From positions 3,844,501 to 3,908,500 of the forward strand of contig NZ_CP031834.1 of NCBI RefSeq assembly GCF_003590645.1: a DNA stretch of 64,000 nt. The letters are read 5' to 3'. Below are positions 35,253 through 43,271 of this stretch, piece by piece. Source of the DNA: Mesorhizobium sp. DCY119 (lineage in GTDB: Bacteria > Pseudomonadota > Alphaproteobacteria > Rhizobiales > Rhizobiaceae). The number at the start of each line of letters is the position of its first letter. Position 1 is the first letter of the stretch. The position numbers and the translations under genes were made by a program. The notes under the pieces were generated by a model that was not told the DNA's origin, made no database searches, and saw only the letters and a program-made list of their open reading frames with translations.

Positions 35253-36415
35253 TGGACTGGGCCATCCGTCGCGGCTGCCTCGAGCGTCTTCGTCTGCGGT
35301 TCGATCTTCTGCCCGGGAATAGCCGTCAGCAGGCCGGAGACGACGACGCGGTCATCCGCCGTGACGCCGGAGGTAACCACGCGGAGATTTCCCACGAGCT
35401 GGCCGATCCCGACCGTGTGCTGCTCGACGACATCGTCCTTCCCGGCCACCAGCACATAGCGGCCACCCTGGTCGCTGCCGATCGCCCGATCCGGAACGAG
35501 CAGCATGTCGGGCTCTTCGCCGAGCGGCACCCTTACGCGGACGAAATAGCCCGGCAGGATGGGGCGGCCCTGATTGGGTAGCACCGCGCGCACGGCAAGC
35601 GTGCCCGTGGATGCCGTCAACTCGGGCGCGGCGTAATCCAGCGTTCCCTTGTGAGGATAGTCCGTCTCGTCCTGCAAGCCGATTTCTACCGGCACTTTCT
35701 TGAGATCCTGCGCGGACATTCCGCGCTTTGCCATGCCGGCGCGGATGCGCAATACATCCTGCTCGCCGATGGTAAAGTCTACATAGATCGGATCGAGCTG
35801 AACGATTGTCGCGAGCGTCGTCGTGCTGCCTGCGCCGACAAGCTGGCCGATCGACACCTGGCGAGCGGTGACGATGCCGTCGAACGGCGCTTTCACCTCG
35901 GTGTAGCTGAGATTGAGCTGGGCTTGCTTGACGTCTACGGCTGACTGCTGCTGCTTAGCGACGTCGACGGCGGCGGCGGCGGATGCCTCGTCGAGGGTAG
36001 ACGCCGAAATCACCTTTTGGGCGAGCAACTCCTGCTGCCGTTTGAGCTCCGCGCCGGATTGCTTGGCTGAAGCATCTGCCGAACCTTGCCCGGCCTGGGC
36101 CTGTTCGAGGGCCAATTGGTAGGGCTGAGGCTCGATCAGGAACAGGCGGCTGCCTGACTTGACCTCGTCCCCGTCCTTGTAGTCGATCTCCTGGACAAAG
36201 CCCGACACGCGCGCCACCAGCGTTGTCGTATTGATCGCCGCAGTGTTGCCGGTGGCGTAGAGATATGGCGTGACGGTCTGTTTCAGCGGCAGCGCGACTT
36301 CCACCTTGGGTGGCGGTGGCGGCACATAGGCATTTTCCTCACGGCATGCAGCCAGCAGGACCGCAACGGCGAGCAACCCCGCGGCATGCCGGGCTTTACC
36401 CGACGCCAAAAGCAT
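35249..36415 (-). CDS. RND periplasmic adaptor lipoprotein (AcrA/MexA type)
   Basis: A 388-residue membrane-fusion protein. The N-terminus GLLAVAVLLAAC is a lipoprotein signal with a lipobox Cys. The lipoyl half-motifs lie in NTTTLVARVSGFVQEIDYKDGDEVKSG and LSYTEVKAPFDGIVTARQVSIGQLV, around an Ala/Gln-rich coiled coil (about residues 105-170). It bridges the RND pump encoded next to an outer-membrane channel. An imperfect palindrome at 36433-36450 lies just before the gene. No pump-specific regulator gene is adjacent. Confidence 0.94.
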   Translation of the reverse strand: MLLASGKARHAAGLLAVAVLLAACREENAYVPPPPPKVEVALPLKQTVTPYLYATGNTAAINTTTLVARVSGFVQEIDYKDGDEVKSGSRLFLIEPQPYQLALEQAQAGQGSADASAKQSGAELKRQQELLAQKVISASTLDEASAAAAVDVAKQQQSAVDVKQAQLNLSYTEVKAPFDGIVTARQVSIGQLVGAGSTTTLATIVQLDPIYVDFTIGEQDVLRIRAGMAKRGMSAQDLKKVPVEIGLQDETDYPHKGTLDYAAPELTASTGTLAVRAVLPNQGRPILPGYFVRVRVPLGEEPDMLLVPDRAIGSDQGGRYVLVAGKDDVVEQHTVGIGQLVGNLRVVTSGVTADDRVVVSGLLTAIPGQKIEPQTKTLEAAATDGPVQ

Positions 36416-36432
36416 TCGACCCCTCCAAATAC

Positions 36433-36450
36433 TTCCAACTATAGTTTGAA
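36433..36450. promoter_or_regulatory. Imperfect palindrome before the RND operon
   Basis: TTCCAAC, TATA, GTTTGAA forms an inverted repeat with one mismatched pair, 18 bp before the adaptor start and 57 bp before the small Cys-rich gene. It has the size of a TetR/MarR operator, and it sits where it could control both divergent genes. Confidence 0.4.
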
Positions 36451-36506
36451 TTGTGTTATTGTGGAAGTTAGCCGTTTATTACTACTTATATTCAGGGGAG
36501 TCTATC

Positions 36507-36728
36507 ATGCGAAAGATGCTAAGCTTATTCTTCCTTGCAGCCCTGTCATTGCCGCATGCCGCGCTGGCGCAAACGGCAGCCGAGCGCACTGCCTGCCAGG
36601 CCGATTTCGAGAAATTTTGCCCAAGCGTGCAGCCCGGCGGCGGCCGCATCATCGAGTGCCTAGCCGAGCATCTGAACGACCTGACGCCGCAGTGCCAAAC
36701 CGTGGTCAAGGCGCATATGCCCAAATAG
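36507..36728 (+). CDS. Small exported cysteine-rich-repeat protein
   Basis: A 73-residue protein. MRKMLSLFFLAALSLPHAALA is a clear Sec signal, leaving a mature piece of about 52 residues with four Cys (TACQADFEKFCPS, RIIECLAEH, PQCQTV). The C-x6-C...C...C spacing is like one Cys-rich repeat of the Golgi CFR1/GLG1 family, which occurs in many small proteobacterial exported proteins of unknown role. The ATG at 36507 has AGGGGAG upstream. It is divergent from the RND pump and may share its control region. Confidence 0.75.
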   Translation: MRKMLSLFFLAALSLPHAALAQTAAERTACQADFEKFCPSVQPGGGRIIECLAEHLNDLTPQCQTVVKAHMPK

Positions 36729-36748
36729 GGCTTCCTCTGCGGAGACCT

Positions 36749-37597
36749 TCATTCCAGATCGCCCAGCTCCTCATGGATGCCGGCGATGATATCGGTGCGC
36801 TGTGTGGCCGAGCGGCCGGCATGCGCGGCATAGGTCAAGGCCAGGAGCCGGATCGCGCTGACGATCGTCGTATGCGAGGGTCCGAGACCAAAGCTGGAGA
36901 CATGGCAAGGCAACACGACCTTCGAATAACGCTGAGCCTGCGCGGCATAAATGCGGTCTGTGATCGTGACGACGCTCATCGGGGTTGCTTGCGCATAACT
37001 CAGCATCGAGGCAAGCAGCTTCGGCGCCGGCGGCAGCGTGATCAAAAGCAGTGCATCCCGAGGCCCGGTCATGGCGAGGTCTTCCGCCCAAGATCCCTGA
37101 TTGACCCCGAGAATCATGACGCTGTGGCGCAGCCGGGCGAACATCAGCCTTGCATAGCGTGCCAGCCCCTCCTCCATGCCTAGCCCGAGAACCCAGAGCC
37201 GCGGCGCCTCGTGGATATGCTCGGCGGCTTCTCTTACGCGGTCGGAGCGCAATTCCTCGAAGGTCTTGGTGAGGTTCTTAAGTTCCAGTTCCAGATGCGT
37301 GCCGACGGTCTTGCCGAGCGCGATCTGCTCGGATCCGCCGACCGAATAGCCGTAAGGCTCGGTGCGGTTGCGCTCGTCGCGCGCTTGCAGCCTGACCTCG
37401 TTGAAGTCGGCATAGCCAAGATGCTGGAAGAACCGTGCGGCCGTCGCCTTCGACACCCCGGCCATTTCAGCAATCTCGGTCGCCGAATGCGTGAGGATGT
37501 CGTCTTCCCGGTTGAGTAGAAGCTGCGCCAGTTTCTGTTCGCCGGCGGTCAGCCGCGCATAGTGTTCCTGGATGCGTAATACGAGACGTGATGCCAT
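36749..37597 (-). CDS. RpiR/MurR-family transcriptional regulator
   Basis: A 282-residue regulator with an N-terminal RpiR helix-turn-helix (about residues 1-75, with HSATEIAEMAGVSKATAARFFQHLGYADFNEVR) and a C-terminal SIS phosphosugar-binding domain (about 105-260). ATG 37597 is taken as start; a GTG at 37636 would add 13 residues. It faces the cyclo-ligase/ABC importer operon, and a perfect inverted repeat at 37650-37667 lies between, so it likely controls that operon. The effector may be a phosphorylated compound, although RpiR members near amine transporters also exist. Confidence 0.9.
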   Translation of the reverse strand: MASRLVLRIQEHYARLTAGEQKLAQLLLNREDDILTHSATEIAEMAGVSKATAARFFQHLGYADFNEVRLQARDERNRTEPYGYSVGGSEQIALGKTVGTHLELELKNLTKTFEELRSDRVREAAEHIHEAPRLWVLGLGMEEGLARYARLMFARLRHSVMILGVNQGSWAEDLAMTGPRDALLLITLPPAPKLLASMLSYAQATPMSVVTITDRIYAAQAQRYSKVVLPCHVSSFGLGPSHTTIVSAIRLLALTYAAHAGRSATQRTDIIAGIHEELGDLE

Positions 37598-37649
37598 GTA
37601 CGAGTTCGATCCTCCGGTCGAAAAAACTTTTAACACACGTCTTGCGCTT

Positions 37650-37686
37650 ATGAAACTGCTGTTTCATTATTGTGAAACGATGAAAC
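37650..37686. promoter_or_regulatory. RpiR-type operator: ATGAAAC inverted repeat plus extra half-sites
   Basis: ATGAAAC (37650-37656), TGCT, GTTTCAT (37661-37667) is a perfect inverted repeat. Two further TGAAAC copies follow at 37673 and 37681. The cluster sits in the 100-bp divergent gap, just before the cyclo-ligase start at 37699. Confidence 0.6.
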
Positions 37687-37698
37687 AGGCAGGATGAA

Positions 37699-38436
37699 AT
37701 GTCGACTTCCAAGATTGTTCGCGAGCGAATCTGGTCAAAGCTCAGACAGGTAGCAAGGCCGGATACGCGTTTTCACCTCAACTTCGCCGAAGTCATACCG
37801 GACTTTGAGAATTCGGAAGCCGCGACGGCGAAAATCCTGGAGCTGCCTCAATTCAAGGCATCAAAATTCGCCTTCATCACACCCGATAATTGCCTTGTCG
37901 ATCTTCGCCGCGCGATGCTGGAGCGCGGCATGCCCTTCGTCATGTCGACCTACGGTATTTTTCGCGGCTTCCTCTATGTCGAGCCCGGCAGCGTGCCGAA
38001 AGGGGCGGAGCTCTATGCCGCCTGGCTGGATGGCATGGAGCATTTCGGCCGCCCGATCACGCTGGAAGAGATCACTCGCATGGGCCGTTTCGACTTCATG
38101 GTGACCGGCGCATCGGCCGTGTCGATCGATGGCGTGCGGTTCGGCAAGGGCCATGGCTATTTTGACCTCGAATGGGGCATGTTCACCGACCTTGGCCTTG
38201 CCGACGACAACACGCCGGTCATCGCCAGCGTCCATGACGTACAGGTCGTCGAAGACAGGCTTCATCCCAGCGAAACCGACATACTGGTCGACTCCATCGC
38301 CACGCCGACGAGACTGCTCACCGTCGAGCGCCGCGGCCGCCGCCCCCGTGGCGTGAAATGGCCGCTTTTGACCAAGGAGCAGATCGACCAGACGCCACCC
38401 TTGCTCGAATTGCAGCGCATGCGCGGGCTGGCCTGA
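37699..38436 (+). CDS. 5-formyltetrahydrofolate cyclo-ligase paralogue (COG0212-like)
   Basis: A 245-residue protein with the cyclo-ligase fold. The late motif DGVRFGKGHGYFDLEWG matches the G-x-R-x-G-x-G-x-G-Y-x-D block of 5-FTHF cyclo-ligases, and VTGASAVSIDGVRFGKG is the preceding strand. The enzyme is longer than true cyclo-ligases (about 190 residues), and the N-terminal ATP-binding basic residues are not obvious. A paralogue group of this family has been linked to thiamine metabolism by genome context, which matters here because a thiamine-pyrimidine-type importer follows within 36 bp. Its own folate activity is doubtful. Confidence 0.78.
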   Translation: MSTSKIVRERIWSKLRQVARPDTRFHLNFAEVIPDFENSEAATAKILELPQFKASKFAFITPDNCLVDLRRAMLERGMPFVMSTYGIFRGFLYVEPGSVPKGAELYAAWLDGMEHFGRPITLEEITRMGRFDFMVTGASAVSIDGVRFGKGHGYFDLEWGMFTDLGLADDNTPVIASVHDVQVVEDRLHPSETDILVDSIATPTRLLTVERRGRRPRGVKWPLLTKEQIDQTPPLLELQRMRGLA

Positions 38437-38471
38437 CCTCCCTCCTCTCACCGCAACCGAAGGAATTTCAG

Positions 38472-39443
38472 ATGAAAATCGCCCTGGATAGACGTCGCTT
38501 CCTCACATTGATGGCGGCCGGCGCCACGCTGCCCGTCATGGGTCGTGCGGCCCGCGCCGCCGATACTCTGACCATGCAGGCCGCGTGGATCAACGATGCC
38601 GAGTTCGCCGGCTACTTCACCGCCATCGACAAGGGATATTACACCGAGGAAGGTCTCGACCTGACCTATCTGCCCGGCGGTCCCGACGTCATTCCCGAAA
38701 GTTCCATCATTGCCGCCAAGGCTGATCTGGCGCTGACATCGCCCGACACCACCATCAAGGCGATCTCCGAACAGGCCGCGCCGTTCAAGATCATCGGCAC
38801 ACAATACCAGAAGAACCCGCTCGGCATCGTTTCGCTGGTCTCCAATCCGATCAGGACACCGAAGGATCTTGTCGGCAAGACGCTGGCGGTACCACCGGTC
38901 AATGTCATTTCGGTAGAAGCGATGCTGAAGATTTCCGGCGTCGATCGGGCGTCGGTCAACATCGTGCCCTATGCCTATGACCCGACGCCACTGATAAAGG
39001 GCGAGATCGATGCGTCGCTCGATTTCACCACCAACGTGCCCTACACCGTGTCGCAGTCCGGCAAGGAAGCGACCTCCTTCCTGCTCTATGATTTCGGCTA
39101 CACCATCTACAACGACACGGTCGTCGTGACTGACGAGACCTTGAAATCGAAGCGCAAGGAACTCGTGGCCTGGCTGCGGGCCTCGCGCCGTGGCTGGGAG
39201 GAGAACCTGAAGGACCCCAAGGCCTATCCGCCGACTTTCGCTGAAACCCATTTCAAGGGAACCGGCCGCACCATCGACAACGAAATCTACTTCAACACGG
39301 CGCAGAAGCCACTGATCGAAGCGGCTGGCGGCATATTCTCGATGAGCGACGAATCGATCGAAGCCAACATCAAGGCCTTCGCCGAAATCGGCATAAAGGC
39401 CACGCGCGAAATGTTCGACACCTCCCTGCTCGCGGAGATCTGA
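38472..39443 (+). CDS. NMT1/THI5-like ABC transporter binding protein
   Basis: A 323-residue periplasmic protein with a twin-arginine-type signal (DRRRFLTLMAAGATLPVMG, then RAARA). The mature part opens LTMQAAWINDAEFAGYFTAIDKGYYTEEGLDLTYLPGGPDV, the NMT1/THI5 pattern of binding proteins for thiamine pyrimidine precursors and other small nitrogen or sulfur compounds. GGAA lies before the ATG at 38472; a start at 38358 would overlap the previous gene. It delivers its ligand to the ATPase and permease encoded next. Confidence 0.88.
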   Translation: MKIALDRRRFLTLMAAGATLPVMGRAARAADTLTMQAAWINDAEFAGYFTAIDKGYYTEEGLDLTYLPGGPDVIPESSIIAAKADLALTSPDTTIKAISEQAAPFKIIGTQYQKNPLGIVSLVSNPIRTPKDLVGKTLAVPPVNVISVEAMLKISGVDRASVNIVPYAYDPTPLIKGEIDASLDFTTNVPYTVSQSGKEATSFLLYDFGYTIYNDTVVVTDETLKSKRKELVAWLRASRRGWEENLKDPKAYPPTFAETHFKGTGRTIDNEIYFNTAQKPLIEAAGGIFSMSDESIEANIKAFAEIGIKATREMFDTSLLAEI

Positions 39444-40213
39444 TGGCTTCGGCATCCGGAATAAGGATCGATCGCGTCTCGAAGATCTTCGCCACGCGCG
39501 GCGGCACCTTCGAAGCGCTGAAGGACATCTCGCTCGACTGCGCGCCGGGCTCCTTCACCGCGCTGATCGGTCCCTCCGGATGCGGAAAGTCCACCATATT
39601 GCGGCTCTTGCTCGGGCTCGACGAGCCGACATCCGGCACTGTCGAGATCGGGGGCGCGTCGCCGCATGAAGCGACGCGCAACGGCGAAACCGGCGTCGCC
39701 TTCCAGGATGCGGCGCTGTTGCCGTGGCGGACGGTCGAGAAAAACGTATCCCTTCCGCTCGAAGTGCTCGGCCTTCCGCTCAAGGAATATAGCCAGCGCA
39801 TCACCGAATTGATCGGACTTGTCGGCCTCGACGGCTTCGAACAGGCGCTTCCGGCCGAACTCTCGGGCGGCATGCGTCAGCGCGTGGCCATCGCCCGCGC
39901 GCTGGTGACGCGCCCGCGCGTGCTTTTCCTCGACGAACCGTTCGGCGCGCTCGACCAAATCCTGCGGCGGCAGATGAACCTCGAACTGCAACGCATCTGG
40001 GCCGAAACGCGGGCCACCACGCTGCTTGTCACGCATGGCATCGACGAGGCCGTGTTTCTGGCCGACCGCGTCGTGGTGATGCAGGCAAGGCCTGGTCGTA
40101 TCAGCAAGATCATCGAGGTCGACCTGCCACGGCCGCGCAACCGCGACATGTTCGTCTCGGCCGCGTTCCACCGGCTCAGCGACGAAATTTACGAGGCGCT
40201 CGATGGCCGCTAG
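39443..40213 (+). CDS. NitT/TauT-family ABC transporter ATPase
   Basis: A 256-residue ATPase with Walker A GPSGCGKST, Q-loop AFQDAALLPWRTV, signature LSGGMRQRVAIARAL, Walker B VLFLDEPFGALD and switch LLVTHGIDEAVFLADRV. It is of the SsuB/TauB type. The start overlaps the binding-protein stop by one base (TGATG), and the end overlaps the permease start by 11 bp, so the three are tightly coupled. It energises import by the fused permease. Confidence 0.93.
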   Translation: MASASGIRIDRVSKIFATRGGTFEALKDISLDCAPGSFTALIGPSGCGKSTILRLLLGLDEPTSGTVEIGGASPHEATRNGETGVAFQDAALLPWRTVEKNVSLPLEVLGLPLKEYSQRITELIGLVGLDGFEQALPAELSGGMRQRVAIARALVTRPRVLFLDEPFGALDQILRRQMNLELQRIWAETRATTLLVTHGIDEAVFLADRVVVMQARPGRISKIIEVDLPRPRNRDMFVSAAFHRLSDEIYEALDGR

Positions 40214-41777
40214 GCGAGTTCCCGCCTGGTTTCCGGCGATCCGCAACCTCATCGTCCTTCTTGCGGCTTGGGAGCTTGCCGGCCGTCTCCATTGGATAGC
40301 CGACGGCGCCTTGCCGGCACCCAGTGCTATTCTGATGCGCATGTGGCGCGATCGTGCGGAATATCCCGATCACGTCCTGGCGACATTGCATGCGTCGGCT
40401 CTCGGATTCCTGATCGGCAATGCCATAGCCATTGCGGCAGGCGCGGTGTTCGCGATCTTTCCCACGGCCGGCCGCATCGCCAAGGGCATCAACATCGCGG
40501 TCTTCGCCATCCCACCCATCGCCCTATCACCGATCCTGGTGCTGACGCTTTCGGGAATGGAGCCGCGTGTCGCTCTGGCCGCGATCGGCTGCTACTTCAC
40601 CACCATGACCGCGACGGTGATCGGCCTGACCCAGTCCGACAACCGTGCCGCCGATGTCGTTCGCGCCTATGGCGGCAATCAATGGGCAGTGCTGCGGCTG
40701 GTGCAGTGGCGAAGCGCCTTGCCGACCATACTGAGCGGCCTGCGGGTGGCCGCGCCAAATGCGGTGCTCGGCGCGATCCTCGCCGAGTTCGGTGGCGGCG
40801 GCCGTTTCGGTCTCGGCGTCTATCTGCTCGGCTCGATCGGCCGCGGCGAACCGGACCGCCTGTGGGGCATCGGCCTGATGGCGACTGCCATCGCAGGCCT
40901 AGCCTACTGGATATTCGCGCTGATCGGCCGGCGCCTCACCAACGCATCTGAAGCCGTCACCATTTCGCCAGGCGTGGGATCGCGCCGCACCGCCGGTGAA
41001 TCCGCGCCTCGCAAGCTCGCCATCGCGCTGGCATCGCTGCTCGTTCCCTTCGCCCTGTGGTGGGCTTTGCTGATCCTGCTCGGCGTGCCGGGCATGATCG
41101 CCAAGACGCCTCTCGGCCTCTTCGACTATCTGTTTATCTCCCCCGGCGCATCCATCGCCCAGGCCAAGTTGTGGAGCGCGGTCTGGCAAACCTTGCCAAT
41201 GACCGTTGCAGGCATGGCCGCGGGCCTCGCTTTCGCCTTCCTTCTCGCGCTCTCGGCCCAGATCTATCCCGGTCTCGTGCGCGCCTTTCTGCCGGTGGCA
41301 CTTATCAGCCAGTCCATGCCGCTGGTGGCGCTGACGCCACTCCTGGTCCTGATCTTCGGCCGGGGCGTCTCGCTCATCCTGTGGGTTACCGTCTCGGTTA
41401 CATTCTTCCCCGCTTTCGTCACCATGGCGCAGGGGCTGCTGCAAGTCCCCCAGGCCGCCCTTGATCTGCCACGCGCTTACGGTGCGTCGCGGCTCGCACA
41501 ATTGCGCTGGGTCTCCATTCCCGCCTCGTTGCCTTATCTTTTCGCGGCGGCGCGGCTCACCGCGCCACGGGCGCTGCTGGGCGTCATGATCGCAGAATGG
41601 CTGGCGACCGGCACCGGATTGGGCAACCTCATCAACCAGTCGCGCGGCTACCTCGACTATGGAATGGTCTGGGCTGTCGCCTTGGTCTCGGTGTTGCTGT
41701 CGGTCGTTTTCTACCAGGCAGTTGCGGCCATCGAGCGCACGGTGCTGAGGCGACGCGGAATGACGACTGTCGAATAA
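40203..41777 (+). CDS. Fused double ABC permease (two BPD domains in one chain)
   Basis: A 524-residue inner-membrane protein made of two NitT/TauT-type permease halves in tandem. Half 1 (about residues 10-245) has the coupling segment NRAADVVRAYGGNQWAVLRLVQW. Half 2 (about 275-515) has ALDLPRAYGASRLAQLRWVSIPASLP. Each has about five to six hydrophobic helices; a polar linker near residues 250-270 joins them. Ordinary SsuC-type permeases are about 260 residues and work as homodimers, so this fusion can make the channel from a single chain with two different halves. The first half begins with basic MAARRVPAWFP. Confidence 0.9.
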   Translation: MAARRVPAWFPAIRNLIVLLAAWELAGRLHWIADGALPAPSAILMRMWRDRAEYPDHVLATLHASALGFLIGNAIAIAAGAVFAIFPTAGRIAKGINIAVFAIPPIALSPILVLTLSGMEPRVALAAIGCYFTTMTATVIGLTQSDNRAADVVRAYGGNQWAVLRLVQWRSALPTILSGLRVAAPNAVLGAILAEFGGGGRFGLGVYLLGSIGRGEPDRLWGIGLMATAIAGLAYWIFALIGRRLTNASEAVTISPGVGSRRTAGESAPRKLAIALASLLVPFALWWALLILLGVPGMIAKTPLGLFDYLFISPGASIAQAKLWSAVWQTLPMTVAGMAAGLAFAFLLALSAQIYPGLVRAFLPVALISQSMPLVALTPLLVLIFGRGVSLILWVTVSVTFFPAFVTMAQGLLQVPQAALDLPRAYGASRLAQLRWVSIPASLPYLFAAARLTAPRALLGVMIAEWLATGTGLGNLINQSRGYLDYGMVWAVALVSVLLSVVFYQAVAAIERTVLRRRGMTTVE

Positions 41778-41829
41778 GCGAGGTTTGCCGGGCCGCTATA
41801 TCGTATCCGACAGTCTGATATCCTCCGCC

Positions 41830-43194
41830 TCAATCGGAGCCCAGCAGCTTGCCGCTGGCAAGCCAGAAAGGCGGCAGGCAGAGTGGGATTGCCGACAGCA
41901 GCAGGATATCCTCCTTCACCGTGATGCCGATCCGCTCGGCGACAAACCGGCGGCGCGCCTCAAACCGCTGCGACAGCGCCGGGTGACGCTCCGCGATCTC
42001 AGCGCGCAGGCCGGCATCGGCGAACGTCACCGCATCCTCGCAATTGAGCGTCCATCCATCAGGCATCGGCACCGGTATGATGTCGACCTGGAACGGCATG
42101 CCGGAAACGATGCGCTCGGTCGAGCCAGGACGGATCGGCGAGTTCATCCACTCGTCGAGGCCGACGAGATGGCCGGGATTGAGGGCTGGGCGCAGCTTGC
42201 CGTGCGCCAGGGTCGAAACCACTGCCTCGTGGATCGCACCGCCCTCGGCGCCAATGCCAGCCGCCTCGTACCAGGCGATCAGTCCGCGGAAATAGGCCTT
42301 GGCCACGTCGAGAAATGTGTCGTCATGCTCGGCGATCAGGCCGCCACGGGCCGTCAACCCGCCCCAGTAGCCGACCGCCGTGGTAGCGCCATCACCACGC
42401 TTGGGCACGCGAGCCGTAGGGCTGCGCAGGCCGATCACCTGACCGGACGCGTCATTAGTCGCCAACATCGGATGGCAGTTCATCGGCTCACCGGCATAAC
42501 CCATGCGCGAGGCCGCCATCAGTTCGGTATCGCCGAGCGTGAAGCCGCTGAGGATACGCCACACGGCCACTGAAGACCGGGCCGCACCCCATTCGGCCTC
42601 GGCGATCTGATCGGCATCGACGACGGCGCGCAACCCGTCTGTCTGGTGCATGAGTACCGGCGTCGCATCGACAATGGACGACGCGGACACGATCGAAGCG
42701 ATCGCATCGACGATAAAAGCCGGCACGAGGAAGGTCGGACGCCCCGCGGACCACTCTTCCTTCTCGAGATACTTCCAGCCCACCAGGCCGACACTGTCAC
42801 CTGAGGCGATACCGGCCTCGCGCAACACGGCCACGAGGTCCGGCTTTTGCGTTCGGTCCTGCGCCATCAGGCTGAGCGACTGCGCCAGCAGGGTGACGAC
42901 GCCCGGCAGTCCGGCGATCGGTGTGTAGCCGAGATTCTCGTTGCCGGTGACGATAATGCGCTGGCCCGACCTGCCGAGCAGCAGGACCGCCTCCTCGAAA
43001 CGCGGTTCGAAGCCCGTCAGGAAGGCAATGTTGGCGGCATGCTCGCGGTCGGCATAGACGGCGAGCCAGTCCGTTCCGGCGCGATCGAGCGCCTTGGCGC
43101 AGCGTGCCTCATAGGTCGCGGCAGGAATGGCGGGGCGCTCGACGGGAAGTCCGAAGTCGGGGATGTCGATGGTGCGAAGGCTGATATTCATCAT
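41830..43194 (-). CDS. M24-fold (creatinase/prolidase-like) protein lacking metal ligands
   Basis: A 454-residue protein with a creatinase-type N-terminal domain (about residues 20-190) and a pita-bread C-terminal domain. True M24 metallopeptidases have two Asp, one His and two Glu ligands. Here the two Asp positions read ATTAVGYWGGLTARGG, with no Asp. GHLVGLDEW keeps the His (near 341), the first Glu is replaced in VDIIPVP, and NCEDAV keeps the last Glu (near 383). Creatinase also uses this fold without metal, so a guanidino or amide hydrolase is plausible given the amidinohydrolase-like gene two positions upstream. The ATG at 43194 is used; a TTG at 43203 is an alternative. Confidence 0.72.
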   Translation of the reverse strand: MMNISLRTIDIPDFGLPVERPAIPAATYEARCAKALDRAGTDWLAVYADREHAANIAFLTGFEPRFEEAVLLLGRSGQRIIVTGNENLGYTPIAGLPGVVTLLAQSLSLMAQDRTQKPDLVAVLREAGIASGDSVGLVGWKYLEKEEWSAGRPTFLVPAFIVDAIASIVSASSIVDATPVLMHQTDGLRAVVDADQIAEAEWGAARSSVAVWRILSGFTLGDTELMAASRMGYAGEPMNCHPMLATNDASGQVIGLRSPTARVPKRGDGATTAVGYWGGLTARGGLIAEHDDTFLDVAKAYFRGLIAWYEAAGIGAEGGAIHEAVVSTLAHGKLRPALNPGHLVGLDEWMNSPIRPGSTERIVSGMPFQVDIIPVPMPDGWTLNCEDAVTFADAGLRAEIAERHPALSQRFEARRRFVAERIGITVKEDILLLSAIPLCLPPFWLASGKLLGSD

Positions 43195-43271
43195 GTCTCT
43201 CAATCTGTCAGGGAGTGTATATTTCGGCCGAAGCCGACAGTCGATTGGATGCGCCGGCGACGTATGCCGTC

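Noticed and set aside
37598-37698. TPP riboswitch before the cyclo-ligase/thiamine-type importer operon
   Set aside because: I looked for a THI-box pattern because of the importer type; the 100-bp gap holds only the ATGAAAC repeats.
38358-38471. Earlier start for the NMT1-type binding protein
   Set aside because: It would overlap the cyclo-ligase gene by about 80 bp and add unrelated residues before a clean twin-arginine signal.
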